DNA from: Limnohabitans sp. G3-2
GTDB lineage: Bacteria > Pseudomonadota > Gammaproteobacteria > Burkholderiales > Burkholderiaceae_C
NCBI RefSeq assembly: GCF_002778275.1
Contig: NZ_NESG01000002.1
Span: 372,001-436,000 of the forward strand
DNA length: 64,000 nucleotides
Direction of reading: 5' to 3'
The translations under genes were made by a program, and so were the position numbers. The notes under the pieces were generated by a model, which saw only the letters and a list, made by a program, of their open reading frames with translations, did no database searches and was not told the DNA's origin. Positions 1-9,389 of this stretch are shown here, piece by piece; within the stretch, counting starts at the first letter, position 1; each line of letters opens with the position of its first letter.

Positions 1-1
1 T

Positions 2-268
2 GGCGAGCAGGTGGACGTGCTGGCCGACGAGGGGTCTTGGGGTGCCTTGGAGCCCGGCCACACCCGATTGCGCTGCCAGTTGTTGGAGGTCTTGTCACTT
101 GGTGAAATCAGCCTGTGCACGCTGCAGCCCGAAGCCTTGCCCAGCCAAACCATCACCCTGAACCTGACCACACGGCTGCTGGACCGTTTGCAGGTGCAAG
201 CCGGCGGGTGGCTTCAGTTGTTGATCGCCCCAGGGGCCTTGCACATCATGCCGGTGCGCACAAAATAA
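2..268 (+). CDS. C-terminal fragment, TOBE-like domain protein (truncated by window edge)
   Basis: The reading frame is open from the first bases of the window and ends at a TAA, so only the last 88 or so residues are present. The fragment is rich in alternating hydrophobic residues and short turns, like the small beta-barrel TOBE domain found at the C-terminus of many ABC-transporter ATPases and in molybdate-binding proteins. No Walker motifs or other diagnostic residues are in the visible part. An internal GTG at 11 could be read as a start, but a longer protein entering from the left is more likely. The family assignment is a guess from fold-like composition; a partial gene is the safe statement. 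Confidence 0.45.
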   Translation, partial: GEQVDVLADEGSWGALEPGHTRLRCQLLEVLSLGEISLCTLQPEALPSQTITLNLTTRLLDRLQVQAGGWLQLLIAPGALHIMPVRTK

Positions 269-297
269 AACCCGCAAAGCTTGCGCTGTTGCGGGTT
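265..297 (-). terminator. Hairpin terminator of the small membrane protein gene
   Basis: A perfect 9-bp inverted repeat (AACCCGCAA at 269-277, TTGCGGGTT at 289-297) with an 11-nt loop lies between the convergent ends of the first two genes. Read on the minus strand it is followed by a T-rich tract (TTTTATTTT), as expected for intrinsic termination of the gene ending at 338. It may also stop transcripts from the left. Confidence 0.6.
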
Positions 298-337
298 GCG
301 GGGGTGCGGCCAGGGCGCGCACCGGGGGGGCAAAGCC

Positions 338-472
338 TCAGGCCATGAAAACGGCAATGAAGGCCAGCAAGAAAATCAGCACGGCACCCGCGGCTGGAAT
401 CACCACGGGGATGTGCTTGACCACGTTTTCAACGGGATCGTCGGATGTGTGAGCGTCGTTCTGAGCAGACAT
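338..472 (-). CDS. Small single-span membrane protein (44 aa)
   Basis: This encodes a 44-residue protein with a polar N-terminal half (rich in Asp, His, Asn) and one hydrophobic stretch of about 22 residues (VVIPAAGAVLIFLLAFIAVF) that should span the membrane once. The start at 472 was chosen because GAGGT stands a few bases upstream; the longer frame to 556 has no such signal and gives a non-hydrophobic, unlikely extension. It is flanked by a convergent gene and a terminator hairpin, so it is probably monocistronic. No function is recognised; similar very small proteins occur next to respiratory or metabolic genes in Burkholderiales, but I cannot name a family. Confidence 0.6.
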   Translation of the reverse strand: MSAQNDAHTSDDPVENVVKHIPVVIPAAGAVLIFLLAFIAVFMA

Positions 473-552
473 GTGGAACCTCAAAAAATAATGGGCGTAT
501 TGTAGCCAAGCCAGGCTGGCGGTCCGCTGACAGGCCGTAGACACAACCTGAC

Positions 553-963
553 TCACATCAGGGCATAGGTGGTGCTGGCCCTGAAAACACTTTTGCCGTC
601 ATCGGCGCCGGCCAGGTCGATCTCGCCAAACGCCATGGCTTTTCCTGCCCGAATGACGCGGGCCGTGACCAGCGCGTCTTGCCCCGACAGGGGCTTCATG
701 AAGGTGCTGGACAGCTGAACCGTGCTGCACGGCCTGAACTGACCAAAATGTTGGATCAAGGCGAGCACCATGGCCGTGTCGGCGGCGGCCATCATGGCCT
801 GCCCGCACAGCATGCCGCCCACGCGCGCGAGCGCATCGCTTTGCGGCAGGCGCAGGGTGACGCTGTCCGTTTGCGTGCTTTCGACGCGCAGCTTGAGGGC
901 CTGAACCCAGGGGGCGAACAAATCGGACAAGGCTTGTTGCAGGTTTTCGTGGTGGGTGTTCAT
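553..963 (-). CDS. PaaI-like hotdog-fold thioesterase
   Basis: The 136-aa protein has the length and pattern of single-domain PaaI/4HBT hotdog thioesterases, which hydrolyse acyl-CoA thioesters in the cytoplasm. The segment around residues 45-75 (VGGMLCGQAMMAAADTAMV) matches the long central hotdog helix that normally carries the catalytic acidic residue (here Asp in AADTAM). It is followed by the beta-strand block with LSSTFMKPL, typical of 'L.V.FLRPA' in this family. The substrate is unknown. The 150-bp gap upstream separates it from a divergent oxidase gene. Confidence 0.8.
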   Translation of the reverse strand: MNTHHENLQQALSDLFAPWVQALKLRVESTQTDSVTLRLPQSDALARVGGMLCGQAMMAAADTAMVLALIQHFGQFRPCSTVQLSSTFMKPLSGQDALVTARVIRAGKAMAFGEIDLAGADDGKSVFRASTTYALM

Positions 964-1117
964 GCGAACAGTTTAAACAGCGCAAAAGGGCCAGGGTGAT
1001 CCGCTGCAAACAGGCGGTTGGCGAATTCCTGACCGTCTCTATACTGGACAGCGCCAAGGCGTGCCCGCGCCTGGCAGCCCTATTTGCATGGACACCTGCA
1101 CAGGTGCTTGAAATGTC

Positions 1118-2356
1118 ATGACTTCCTCCATCCTTGTTCTGGGTGCCGGCATGGTCGGCACCTGCACCGCCTTGCATTTGCAGCAACGCGGCTTTGAGGT
1201 CACCCTGGTGGACCGCCGTGCGCCTGGCCAAGAGACCTCGTTTGGCAATGCCGGTCTGATCCAGCGTGAAGCGGTGGAGCCCTATGCATTCCCGCGCGAT
1301 CCTGGTTTTGTGTTGAACGCGGCTTTGGGTCGCGGGGCCGAGGTCCATTGGCATGCGCGGGGTTTGTGGCACATGGCGGGATCGCTGCTGCGCTACTGGC
1401 GCCATTCACACCCCCAGCGCCATGCCCAAGCCACGCAAGCCTTCAGCCAATTGATCGCCCATGCCACGCACGAGCACGACCTGCTGATGGTGGCTGCAGG
1501 CGCTCAGGATCTTGTCGCGCGTGAGGGCTTTCGCTTTGTGTTCCGCACGCCCCAAGCCTTCGACGAAGCGGCCCAGCGTGCGGCGGTTTTGCATGAGCGC
1601 TTTGGCGTGCGTTACCAAGCACAAAACACAGCCCAGCTGGCGCAGGCCGAGCCGGCCTTGCGCCCATCGCTGGCGGGTGCTGTGCATTGGTTGGACCCTT
1701 GGGCAGTCCACAACCCCGGCGCATTGGTGCAGCGCTATGCCGACTTGTTTGTCGCACGGGGCGGGCGCGTGCTGACGGGCGACGCTGGCAGCTTGCAAGC
1801 CCGCAGCGCGTCTTGGTCGGTCCAGACCACCGAAGGCCCTGTGGATGCTGAGCAAGCCGTGTTGGCTTTAGGGCCTTGGGCCGACGGCGCCATCCGCCAG
1901 CTGGGCTACCGCTTTCCCTTGTTCATCAAGCGCGGTTACCACCAGCATTACCGCTCGCCCGCGCAAGTGGCGCAGCCGCTGCTCGACGCAGAACGCGGCT
2001 ATGTGCTGGCGCCCATGCAGCAAGGCCTGCGCTTGACCACGGGGGCAGAATTCGCCCCCATGGATGCGCCGCCCACCCCTGTGCAATTGGCCAAGGCCGA
2101 AGCCCTGGCACGTGAACTGCTGGATTTGGGGCCGCCGCTGCCGCAGCCGCCTTGGATGGGCGCCCGGCCATGCACCGCAGACATGTTGCCCGTGATGGGG
2201 CCCGCGCCGCATCACCAAGGCCTGTGGTTCAACTTTGGCCATGCGCACCAAGGGTTCACTTTGGGGCCTGTCGCCGGGCGTTTGCTGGCCGAGATGATTC
2301 AGGGCCAGACGACTTGGATAGACCCGAGACCCTACTTGCCTGCGCGCTTTGGCTGA
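1118..2356 (+). CDS. FAD-dependent D-amino-acid dehydrogenase-like oxidase (DadA family)
   Basis: The 412-aa protein starts with a Rossmann FAD-binding motif, GAGMVG at residues 8-13, followed by the acidic end of the second strand (VTLVDRR). Near the C-terminus is the conserved DAO/DadA segment (GARPCTADMLPVMGPAP, then NFGHAHQGFTLGP), which closes over FAD and the substrate. DadA enzymes oxidatively deaminate D-amino acids at the membrane and pass electrons to the respiratory chain; related members act on other secondary or primary amines. The ATG start sits directly before the FAD strand, as is usual. It is a single gene, convergent with a DUF3237 gene, so genome context gives no substrate clue. 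Confidence 0.82.
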   Translation: MTSSILVLGAGMVGTCTALHLQQRGFEVTLVDRRAPGQETSFGNAGLIQREAVEPYAFPRDPGFVLNAALGRGAEVHWHARGLWHMAGSLLRYWRHSHPQRHAQATQAFSQLIAHATHEHDLLMVAAGAQDLVAREGFRFVFRTPQAFDEAAQRAAVLHERFGVRYQAQNTAQLAQAEPALRPSLAGAVHWLDPWAVHNPGALVQRYADLFVARGGRVLTGDAGSLQARSASWSVQTTEGPVDAEQAVLALGPWADGAIRQLGYRFPLFIKRGYHQHYRSPAQVAQPLLDAERGYVLAPMQQGLRLTTGAEFAPMDAPPTPVQLAKAEALARELLDLGPPLPQPPWMGARPCTADMLPVMGPAPHHQGLWFNFGHAHQGFTLGPVAGRLLAEMIQGQTTWIDPRPYLPARFG

Positions 2357-2357
2357 G

Positions 2358-2373
2358 GTGCCGGGCTCGGCAC
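2358..2373. terminator. Weak hairpin between convergent genes
   Basis: GTGCCG and CGGCAC form a 6-bp stem with a 4-nt loop in the 18-bp gap between two convergent genes. There is no T-tract on either strand, so a bidirectional terminator role is only suggested by position. Confidence 0.3.
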
Positions 2374-2374
2374 T

Positions 2375-2842
2375 TCAAAGCACCCTGTAAAAACTCAAGA
2401 AAACCCCGTCGGGCGCACGCCGCCCGGTGCCGATGAATTGGCTCTCGCTCAGCCAGGCCCATTGAGGCGTGGTGGCTTCCAGTTTCGGTTGGCATCGAAA
2501 ATAAACCGCGCTGGGGTCAACCGGCTGGCCATTCATGATGCGTTGAGAGTTCTCCAGCGAGGCCACGCGCAAAGCGGTGTTTTGCACAAAAACCCGGCTG
2601 CCATCGTCCAACTCGATGACATAACGCGCATCCAAATGCGCTTGCGTGCCACCATTCAGGATGAGCTGAAAGTCGGCCCCTCCGGCCATCACTTGGCCAT
2701 TCAGTCGGGGCCCGGTCACCGTGCCGCCCGTGATGGGAATCATGCGGCGCAAGCCCGCGGGCGTGAGACCCACTTCAATGGGGGCCGCAATGGTCACGGC
2801 CAAATCGCAAACATGCTCCAGCTGGGGTGCGGGCAAGGTCAT
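2375..2842 (-). CDS. DUF3237 / UPF0311 family protein
   Basis: The 155-aa protein matches the pattern of the DUF3237 (UPF0311) family: an N-terminal segment ending in PIEVG-TPAGLRRMIPITGGTVTGP, a central YVIELDDG-VFVQN block, and a C-terminal FRCQPKLE-------W-L-ESQFIGTG segment. These proteins form a beta-barrel and their biochemical role is not established, though they often lie near hydrolases or catabolic genes. The gene is divergent from the DAHP synthase gene with about 45 bp between starts. Confidence 0.8.
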   Translation of the reverse strand: MTLPAPQLEHVCDLAVTIAAPIEVGLTPAGLRRMIPITGGTVTGPRLNGQVMAGGADFQLILNGGTQAHLDARYVIELDDGSRVFVQNTALRVASLENSQRIMNGQPVDPSAVYFRCQPKLEATTPQWAWLSESQFIGTGRRAPDGVFLSFYRVL

Positions 2843-2888
2843 CGTCAGGTCCCTTTAAACTCGATTGAACAATCAGGCGACTTTACAC

Positions 2889-3962
2889 ATGCTTTCTACC
2901 CAAGACAAAACCCGCATCGACGACACCCGCATTGCCTCGGTGCGCCCGCTCATGACACCCGCGCTGCTCGAAGAGCGTTGGCCCGCCTCGCCCGCGCACT
3001 TGGCGCTGGTGGAGAGTTCGCGCCAAAACATCTCGAAGGTGCTGCAAGGCCAGGACGACCGTTTGGTCGTGGTGGTCGGTCCGTGCTCGATCCATGACCA
3101 CGACCAGGCCATCGCCTACGCCAAGTTGCTCAAAACCGAAGCCGATCAGCACGCCCAAGACCTGCAGATCGTCATGCGCGTGTATTTTGAAAAACCCCGC
3201 ACCACGGTGGGCTGGAAGGGCTACATCAACGACCCGCACCTGGATGGCAGCTTTGCCATGAACCAAGGCTTGGAAATGGCGCGCAAGCTGTTGCGCGACA
3301 TTCTGGACTTGGGCGTGCCCGTGGCCACCGAGTTTTTGGACTTGCTCAGCCCGCAGTACATCAGTGATCTGGTCACATGGGGTGCCATTGGCGCCCGCAC
3401 CACCGAAAGCCAGAGCCATCGACAACTGGCCAGTGGCCTGTCTTGCCCGGTGGGCTTTAAAAACGGCACGGATGGCGGCGTCAAAGTGGCGGCCGACGCG
3501 GTGGTGGCCTCCAAGGCCCCGCACGCCTTCATGGGCATGACCAAGATGGGGCAGGCGGCCATTTTCGAGACGCGTGGCAACCAGGACGTGCACATCATCT
3601 TGCGTGGCGGCAAAACGCCGAACTACTCGGCGGCAGATGTCGATGCCGCCTGCAAGGCTTTGGAGGCCTCAGGCATCGCCCCCCAAGTGATGGTGGACGT
3701 GTCGCACGCCAACAGCAGCAAGCAACACACCAAGCAAATTGAGGTGGCGCACGACGTGGCCTCGCAGGTGGCCGCGGGCGACCGCCGCATCATGGGTCTG
3801 ATGATCGAAAGCCATTTGAGAGAGGGCCGGCAAGACCTCAAAGAGGGCCAGGCGCTGGCGCATGGCGTGTCCATCACCGATGCCTGCATCAGCTTTGAGC
3901 AAACGGTACCGGTGCTGCAGGCCCTGGCGCAGGCGGTGCGGCAACGCCGAAAAACCGCTTGA
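2889..3962 (+). CDS. aroG: 3-deoxy-7-phosphoheptulonate synthase (class I, AroG/AroF/AroH type)
   Basis: This enzyme condenses phosphoenolpyruvate with erythrose 4-phosphate in the first step of the shikimate pathway to aromatic amino acids. The class I signatures are visible: VVVGPCSIHD, MRVYFEKPRTTVGWKGYINDP, the GARTTESQSHR segment, FKNGTDGG, and the metal-binding DVSHANSSKQH. The C-terminal EGQ----GVSITDACISFEQT motif is also typical. The length (357 aa from ATG 2889) is normal. A TTG eight codons upstream (2865) also opens the frame, but ATG is preferred. The isoenzyme type, and hence which amino acid feeds back on it, cannot be read with certainty. Confidence 0.93.
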   Translation: MLSTQDKTRIDDTRIASVRPLMTPALLEERWPASPAHLALVESSRQNISKVLQGQDDRLVVVVGPCSIHDHDQAIAYAKLLKTEADQHAQDLQIVMRVYFEKPRTTVGWKGYINDPHLDGSFAMNQGLEMARKLLRDILDLGVPVATEFLDLLSPQYISDLVTWGAIGARTTESQSHRQLASGLSCPVGFKNGTDGGVKVAADAVVASKAPHAFMGMTKMGQAAIFETRGNQDVHIILRGGKTPNYSAADVDAACKALEASGIAPQVMVDVSHANSSKQHTKQIEVAHDVASQVAAGDRRIMGLMIESHLREGRQDLKEGQALAHGVSITDACISFEQTVPVLQALAQAVRQRRKTA

Positions 3963-3983
3963 GCGTGTCAGGCTTGTTGCGCC

Positions 3984-4754
3984 TCAGTTGTTTGGCGTTT
4001 TGATCCACTGACCGATGAGCTGAACGGTTTCTTTTTCGTGGTTGATGAAACCGTGCCAGTGCTCGGCTTCACAGGGGTCACCCACGGGGTTGGAGCCGCC
4101 TTCAAGCATCAAAAATTTCTTGAAGGGTGCCGATGTCAGGCCATGGGTGATGCGGGCGGCTTCGTGCGGCACGCAAATTTTGCAGGCATCGTAGCGGTGG
4201 TGCACCACCAGCGTGGGCACCCGGATTCGGCCGATTTGCTGTGTGGCAATGGCGCCTGTTTTCTTGGAAGTCACGCTGGCCGTGAGGACCAGGCCCTGAA
4301 CCTCACCGGGGGGCAAGGCCAGCGCAGCGGCCGTACCGGACACGGTGCCCCTGCTGGTGCCCACCAGCCACACCGGCGCATCGCTCAGTTGTTTGGCGTG
4401 GCGCACCACCGCGGCCAGCTCTTGCATGTGGGCGGCGCTCACGCGGTAGTCGTAGTCCAAGCCGGGCAGGTCGGTGGCCCGAAACGCCACCAGCACATTG
4501 AAATTTTCGGCAAAAAACAGTTCACGCGAACGGGTGAGAAAGTTCTTGCTGGTGGGTTGGCCGTCCACCACCTTGCCACTGCCGCCATCGCCTCCGGGCA
4601 GCAGGATCACCGTGGCTACGGCGTTTGGTTGGGTCAAGGTGTAGACGGGCAGTTGGGCGGCTTCTCGCCCGATGTCCAGCCGCACCATGCGACCTTGGGC
4701 CTGGCTGCTGAGACAGGTCCAGGTCAGCAGCCAACAACTCAGCAGCCGTTTCAT
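3984..4754 (-). CDS. Secreted alpha/beta hydrolase
   Basis: The 256-aa product begins with a clear signal peptide (MKRLLSCWLLTWTCLSSQAQG), which supports the start at 4754 over the longer open frame. The mature part shows an oxyanion-hole loop (LLPGGDGG), a nucleophile elbow GTSRGT, a later Asp region (VVHHRYDACKIC) and a C-terminal His (EHWHGF). Together these make the Ser-Asp-His triad of alpha/beta hydrolases. Two cysteines near the Asp loop could form a disulfide in the periplasm. The substrate is unknown. The gene follows yebC on the same strand by 28 bp and may be cotranscribed. Confidence 0.78.
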   Translation of the reverse strand: MKRLLSCWLLTWTCLSSQAQGRMVRLDIGREAAQLPVYTLTQPNAVATVILLPGGDGGSGKVVDGQPTSKNFLTRSRELFFAENFNVLVAFRATDLPGLDYDYRVSAAHMQELAAVVRHAKQLSDAPVWLVGTSRGTVSGTAAALALPPGEVQGLVLTASVTSKKTGAIATQQIGRIRVPTLVVHHRYDACKICVPHEAARITHGLTSAPFKKFLMLEGGSNPVGDPCEAEHWHGFINHEKETVQLIGQWIKTPNN

Positions 4755-4782
4755 CTGGCGATGTCCAAAGCCTTGCGGGACT

Positions 4783-5496
4783 TCAGCCCGCCAAGCCCAC
4801 AAACACGTTTTGCACGTCGTCGTTGTTGTCGATCGCACCCAGGAAGGATTCGACTTCTTCGAGCTGTTCGGCGCTCAGGTTGGCCGGGTCGACCGGGTTT
4901 TTCGGTTTGTAGCCCAGCTTGGCCGAGACCACGGTGAAACCGAAGTTGGGCAGGGCGCGGCTGACCAGGTCCAGGTCGGTCGCTTCGGTGATGAACACCG
5001 TCACGCCGTCTTCGTCTGCGGGTTCAAAGTCTTGCGCCCCGGCTTCGATGGCGGCCAGTTCGGCATCGGCCCCGGCTTGGGCAGGCTCGGCCTCGATGAA
5101 CCCGACATGGTCAAAGTCCCAGGACACGGAACCGGAGGTGCCTTGCTGGCCCTTGCGAAACAACACGCGCATTTCGGACGCGCTGCGGTTCACGTTGTCG
5201 GTCAGCACCTCGATCATCACGGGCACTTGGTGTGGCGCAAAGCCTTCGTAAATCACGCGGTCAAAGCTGACCGCGTCACCCAAGAGGCCCGCGCCCTTCT
5301 TGATGGCGCGCTCCAGCGTTTCTTTGGGCATGGAGACTTTGCGGGCCTGCTCGACCACCAAGCGCAGGCGCGAGTTGGCGGCGGGGTCGGCGCCGTTGCG
5401 GGCGGCGATCATGATGTCCTTGGCCAGACGGCCAAACAGCTTGCCTCGTGCGTCTGCTGCCTGTGCTTTGCCTTTTGCTTTCCACTGCGCGCCCAT
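4783..5496 (-). CDS. yebC: YebC/PmpR family regulator or translation factor
   Basis: The 237-aa protein opens with the hallmark MGAQWK-KGK--AADA-GKLF and continues with [15 protein letters not shown], both diagnostic of the YebC family. It ends with the acidic third domain ([10 protein letters not shown]). YebC proteins were described as DNA-binding transcriptional regulators (PmpR) and, more recently, as ribosome-associated factors helping translation of proline stretches. The frame is open to 5574, but the family start MGAQWK fixes the start at 5496. The order yebC-hydrolase looks like a short operon. Confidence 0.93.
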   Translation of the reverse strand: MGAQWKAKGKAQAADARGKLFGRLAKDIMIAARNGADPAANSRLRLVVEQARKVSMPKETLERAIKKGAGLLGDAVSFDRVIYEGFAPHQVPVMIEVLTDNVNRSASEMRVLFRKGQQGTSGSVSWDFDHVGFIEAEPAQAGADAELAAIEAGAQDFEPADEDGVTVFITEATDLDLVSRALPNFGFTVVSAKLGYKPKNPVDPANLSAEQLEEVESFLGAIDNNDDVQNVFVGLAG

Positions 5497-5697
5497 GGGG
5501 AGTTCCTCGGTTTTGGTCGGTGCAGCCAAGGCACGGACCGGGTCAATTGAGTACCAAACACCCGGGTTTGGCACAGCTGTGTAGGGCCATCAGTTTAATC
5601 GTGCGGGGGCACGCGGCCATTTCGCCCTGGCGGGACGCTGCCATGTGTGTCCTTTTGTCAGTCAAACCAGGGGTCTTTTGAGATAAAGTCACGGGCT

Positions 5698-5724
5698 AAA
5701 CCACCTTATAAGGGCGGTTTTTCT
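5698..5724 (+). other. Hairpin with short T-run in the isocitrate dehydrogenase leader
   Basis: AAACCACC (5698-5705) can pair with GGCGGTTT (5713-5720) with one mismatch around the loop TTATAAG, and a run of five T follows. This resembles an intrinsic terminator located 75 bp before the icd start. The 300-base gap 5497-5796 holds no convincing gene, and the icd promoter must lie in it. Confidence 0.3.
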
Positions 5725-5796
5725 GAATCCGTTCGACGTACCGCCGGACGCCGTGTTCTTTGAGACACATCTTGATAACGAGAAAAGAGAGTACCC

Positions 5797-8034
5797 ATGG
5801 CTGCAGACAAATCCAAGATCATTTACACCCTGACAGACGAGGCCCCCTTGTTGGCCACAGCCTCGTTTTTGCCCATCATTCGGACCTTCGCAGCGCCCGC
5901 AGGCATCGAAGTGGCTGAAAGTGACATCTCGGTGGCGGCCCGCATTTTGGGTGAGTTTTCAGACCTCTTGCCCGCCGAGCAACGCGTTCCCAACAACTTG
6001 GCCGAGCTGGGCAAACTGACGCTCAACCCCGCTGCCAACATCATCAAGCTGCCCAACATCAGTGCCTCCGTGGGCCAGTTGACCGCCGCCATCAAAGAGT
6101 TGCAGAGCAAAGGCTATGCCTTGCCCGATTACCCAGAAAACGCCAAAACCGACGAAGAAAAGGCCTTGAAGGCCCGCTACAACAAGTGCACCGGCTCGGC
6201 CGTGAACCCTGTTTTGCGCGAAGGCAACTCGGACCGCCGCGCGCCGCGCGCCGTCAAAGAATTCGCCCGCAAGAACCCCCACAGCATGGCCGAGTGGAGC
6301 CAAGCCTCGCGTTCACACGTCTCGCACATGCACGCTGGCGATTTCTACCACGGCGAAAAGTCCATGACCTTGGACCGCCCCCGTGACGTCAAGATGGAGC
6401 TGATCACCAAGAGTGGCAAGACCATCATCCTCAATCCCAAAGTTTCTTTGCTCGACCGTGAAGTCATCGACAGCATGTTCATGAGCAAGAAAGCTTTGCT
6501 CGAGTTCTACGAAAAAGAAATCGAAGACGCCCACAAAACCGGCGTGATGTTCTCGCTGCACGTCAAAGCCACCATGATGAAGGTGTCTCACCCCATCGTT
6601 TTTGGCCATTGCGTGAAGATCTTCTACAAAGACGCGTTTGCCAAGCATGCCAAGCTGTTCGAAGAGTTGGGTGTGAACGTGAACAACGGCATGGCCGATC
6701 TGTACAGCAAGATCACCGCATTGCCCCAGTCCAAGCAAGACGAGATCAAGCGTGACCTGCACGCCTGCCACGAGGGCCGCCCTGAGCTGGCCATGGTGGA
6801 CTCGGCCAAGGGCATCACCAACTTCCATTCGCCCAACGACGTGATCGTGGACGCGTCCATGCCCGCCATGATCCGCAACGGCGGCAAGATGTGGGGGGCC
6901 GACGGCCGCCTGAAAGACGTCAAGGCCGTGATGCCCGAGTCAACCTTTGCCCGCATTTACCAGGAGATGATCAACTTCTGCAAATGGCACGGTGCGTTCG
7001 ACCCCAAAACCATGGGCACCGTGCCCAACGTGGGCCTGATGGCCCAGCAAGCCGAAGAGTACGGCTCGCACGACAAGACCTTCGAAATTTCAGAAGACGG
7101 CGTGGCCAACATCACCGACATCAACACCGGTGAAGTGCTCTTGTCGGAAAACGTGGAAGCCGGTGACATCTGGCGCATGTGCCAAGTCAAAGACGCGGCC
7201 ATCCGTGACTGGGTCAAGCTGGCGGTGACGCGTGCCCGCAACTCCGGCATGCCGGTGGTGTTCTGGCTCGACCAGTACCGTCCACACGAAGCCCAGCTGA
7301 TCACCAAGGTCAAGATGTACCTGCATGAGCACAACACGGCCGGCCTGGAAATCCAGATCATGAGCCAAGTGCGTGCGATGCGTTACACCTTGGAGCGCGT
7401 GGTGCGCGGTTTGGACACCATCAGCGCCACCGGCAACATCTTGCGCGACTACCTGACCGACTTGTTCCCGATCATGGAATTGGGCACCTCGGCCAAGATG
7501 CTCTCCATCGTGCCTTTGATGGCCGGCGGCGGCATGTACGAAACCGGTGCAGGCGGCTCCGCACCCAAGCATGTGCAACAGCTGGTGGAAGAAAACCACT
7601 TGCGTTGGGATTCTTTGGGCGAGTTCCTGGCTTTGGCCGTGTCATTCGAAGACTTGGGCTTGAAAACCGGCAACAAAAAAGCCGGGGTTTTGGCCAAAAC
7701 TTTGGACGCCGCGACCGGCAAGTTGCTCGACAACAACAAGAACCCATCGCCCAAAACGGGTCAGTTGGACAACCGCGGCAGCCAGTTCTACTTGGCCATG
7801 TACTGGGCCCAAGAGTTGGCCGCCCAAACGGACGACGCAGCGCTGGCAGCCCAGTTCGCACCTTTGGCCAAAGCCTTGACCGACGGTGAGAAGAAGATCG
7901 TGGACGAGCTCAACGCTGTGCAGGGCAAGCCGGTCGACATTGGCGGCTATTACATGCCGAACCAAGCCAAGCTGGCCACGATCATGCGCCCCAGTGCCAC
8001 CTTCAATGCCGCGCTGTCTGCCGTGAAAGCCTGA
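5797..8034 (+). CDS. icd: NADP-dependent isocitrate dehydrogenase, monomeric type
   Basis: The 745-aa length and sequence identify the monomeric (IDH-II) isocitrate dehydrogenase, which oxidises isocitrate to 2-oxoglutarate and CO2 with NADP in the TCA cycle. Family blocks present include [10 protein letters not shown] at the N-terminus, [27 protein letters not shown] (substrate Ser/Asn/Arg region), [40 protein letters not shown], and [16 protein letters not shown]. The start ATG follows a purine-rich stretch (GAAAAGAGAG). The gene is followed by two hairpins, the second a strong terminator. This enzyme form is common in beta-proteobacteria. Confidence 0.97.
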   Translation: MAADKSKIIYTLTDEAPLLATASFLPIIRTFAAPAGIEVAESDISVAARILGEFSDLLPAEQRVPNNLAELGKLTLNPAANIIKLPNISASVGQLTAAIKELQSKGYALPDYPENAKTDEEKALKARYNKCTGSAVNPVLREGNSDRRAPRAVKEFARKNPHSMAEWSQASRSHVSHMHAGDFYHGEKSMTLDRPRDVKMELITKSGKTIILNPKVSLLDREVIDSMFMSKKALLEFYEKEIEDAHKTGVMFSLHVKATMMKVSHPIVFGHCVKIFYKDAFAKHAKLFEELGVNVNNGMADLYSKITALPQSKQDEIKRDLHACHEGRPELAMVDSAKGITNFHSPNDVIVDASMPAMIRNGGKMWGADGRLKDVKAVMPESTFARIYQEMINFCKWHGAFDPKTMGTVPNVGLMAQQAEEYGSHDKTFEISEDGVANITDINTGEVLLSENVEAGDIWRMCQVKDAAIRDWVKLAVTRARNSGMPVVFWLDQYRPHEAQLITKVKMYLHEHNTAGLEIQIMSQVRAMRYTLERVVRGLDTISATGNILRDYLTDLFPIMELGTSAKMLSIVPLMAGGGMYETGAGGSAPKHVQQLVEENHLRWDSLGEFLALAVSFEDLGLKTGNKKAGVLAKTLDAATGKLLDNNKNPSPKTGQLDNRGSQFYLAMYWAQELAAQTDDAALAAQFAPLAKALTDGEKKIVDELNAVQGKPVDIGGYYMPNQAKLATIMRPSATFNAALSAVKA

Positions 8035-8044
8035 TGCGAAGCGG

Positions 8045-8068
8045 GCTCAGCGGACTGTGCCGCTGAGC
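8045..8068 (+). other. Perfect hairpin after icd
   Basis: GCTCAGCGG and CCGCTGAGC form a perfect 9-bp stem with a 6-nt loop just past the icd stop. There is no T-tract; it could protect the 3' end of the mRNA or pause polymerase before the terminator 25 bp downstream. Confidence 0.5.
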
Positions 8069-8091
8069 GCAGTGCCCACGTGGCGCTGAAC

Positions 8092-8130
8092 AAAAAGCCA
8101 TTCAGGTGCTGCCTGAGTGGCTTTTTTTCA
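8092..8130. terminator. Bidirectional intrinsic terminator between icd and the Hsp70-like gene
   Basis: AAAGCCA-T-TCAGG pairs with CCTGA-G-TGGCTTT, giving a 12-bp stem with one internal mismatch and a short loop. A T-run follows on the plus strand (CTTTTTTT) and also on the minus strand (GCTTTTTG). It fits the convergent layout of icd and the gene ending at 8136. Confidence 0.8.
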
Positions 8131-8135
8131 GGGGT

Positions 8136-9389
8136 TCACCGGCTGTAGGCCAGGCCCAACGCGACACCGCCAAACAAATCGCCTTCGATCAGTTTCACCC
8201 CTGCAAATTCGGCCTGAAGGGCTTGCTGGAAGGTGCTCAGGGCCGATGAGCCGCCCGTGAGGTAGATCGCGTCGAGTGAGGCATCGGTCAAGTTGGCACG
8301 CTGCACGCACTCGCGCGCGCACGCCAAGGTGCGGCGCAACACATCGTGCAAATGCGCTTGCATGTCAGCCACGCCCAAGCGGGCTTGCAAATCGCGTTCG
8401 ATCACCGACAAGTCAATGCCCGTATCGCTTTGATTCACCGAGCAACGGATTTTGGCTTGCTCGACTTCGTGCGCCATCAGGTGGCCATGCCGCTCGCTCA
8501 GCACCCGCATCAAGCGCTCATGCAGGTGCGTTTCGCGGTAGTTGCTGCGCAGCGTTTTGGCATGGGCGATGGCTTTGGCTTGGTATTGCCAGTGAATCAG
8601 GTGCCAAGTGGCCAGGTCAAAAAACACCCGGCTGGGCACTTCCCGGTGCTCGGGGCCGATGTGCTTGTAACCCAACAGTGGCATGACTTGGGCCAGGTTG
8701 AGTTGCCGGTCGTAGTCGGTGCCACCAAGGTGCACACCCGTCGTGGCCAGAATATCCGCACTGCGGTCGCTGCGCTGCATGCGGCCAGGCCCCAAACGCA
8801 CCACCGTGAAGTCCGAAGTGCCGCCCCCCAGGTCCACCACCAGCACGGTGCTTTCTTGGGTCAGGCGCTGCTCGTAGTCGAGCGCTGCAGCAATGGGTTC
8901 CAGCTGAAAAGACACGTCGTCAAAGCCCACCGACTGCACGGCTTGTCGCAGTGAAGCCTCGGCCTGCGCATCCCTTTCGGGATCGTCGTCCACAAAATGC
9001 ACCGGGCGGCCCATCACCACGCGGCTCGGGGCCTTGCCCAGGCTTAGGGTGGCGCGCTCGCGCAGGGTGGCCAAAAAGGCGGCAATGATGTCCTGGAAAC
9101 TGATCTGCTGGTGCCCGATCTGTGTGGTCTCCAGCAGCAAGGGGCTGCCCAACAGGCTTTTGAGTGAGCGCATCAAGCGGCCTTCCGTGCCTTCCAGGTG
9201 ATGCCTGAGCGCGTCTCGACCGAAATGGGTGCTGTTGTCTTCGAGGTTGTAGAAGACGGCCGTGGGCATGGCCATGGCTTCGCGCTCGAGGGGGATCAGC
9301 TGGGCGCTGCCTTGAGCGCCCAGCCAAGCCATGGCCGAGTTGGACGTGCCGAAATCGATGCCGAGCGTACCGGCAGGGGATGAGTTCAT
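8136..9389 (-). CDS. Hsp70-family protein, YegD-like
   Basis: The 417-aa protein has the actin/Hsp70 ATPase motifs: phosphate-1 loop GIDFGTSNSAMA near the N-terminus, phosphate-2 motif VVDLGGGTSDFTV around residue 190, and the adenosine motif LTGGSSALSTF near the end. It lacks the substrate-binding domain of DnaK, so it is only an ATPase domain. The length and the GTSNS variant resemble E. coli YegD. These proteins are putative chaperones without a settled client. The gene is alone on this strand; the 350-bp region upstream (9390-9740) holds no gene. Confidence 0.85.
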   Translation of the reverse strand: MNSSPAGTLGIDFGTSNSAMAWLGAQGSAQLIPLEREAMAMPTAVFYNLEDNSTHFGRDALRHHLEGTEGRLMRSLKSLLGSPLLLETTQIGHQQISFQDIIAAFLATLRERATLSLGKAPSRVVMGRPVHFVDDDPERDAQAEASLRQAVQSVGFDDVSFQLEPIAAALDYEQRLTQESTVLVVDLGGGTSDFTVVRLGPGRMQRSDRSADILATTGVHLGGTDYDRQLNLAQVMPLLGYKHIGPEHREVPSRVFFDLATWHLIHWQYQAKAIAHAKTLRSNYRETHLHERLMRVLSERHGHLMAHEVEQAKIRCSVNQSDTGIDLSVIERDLQARLGVADMQAHLHDVLRRTLACARECVQRANLTDASLDAIYLTGGSSALSTFQQALQAEFAGVKLIEGDLFGGVALGLAYSR

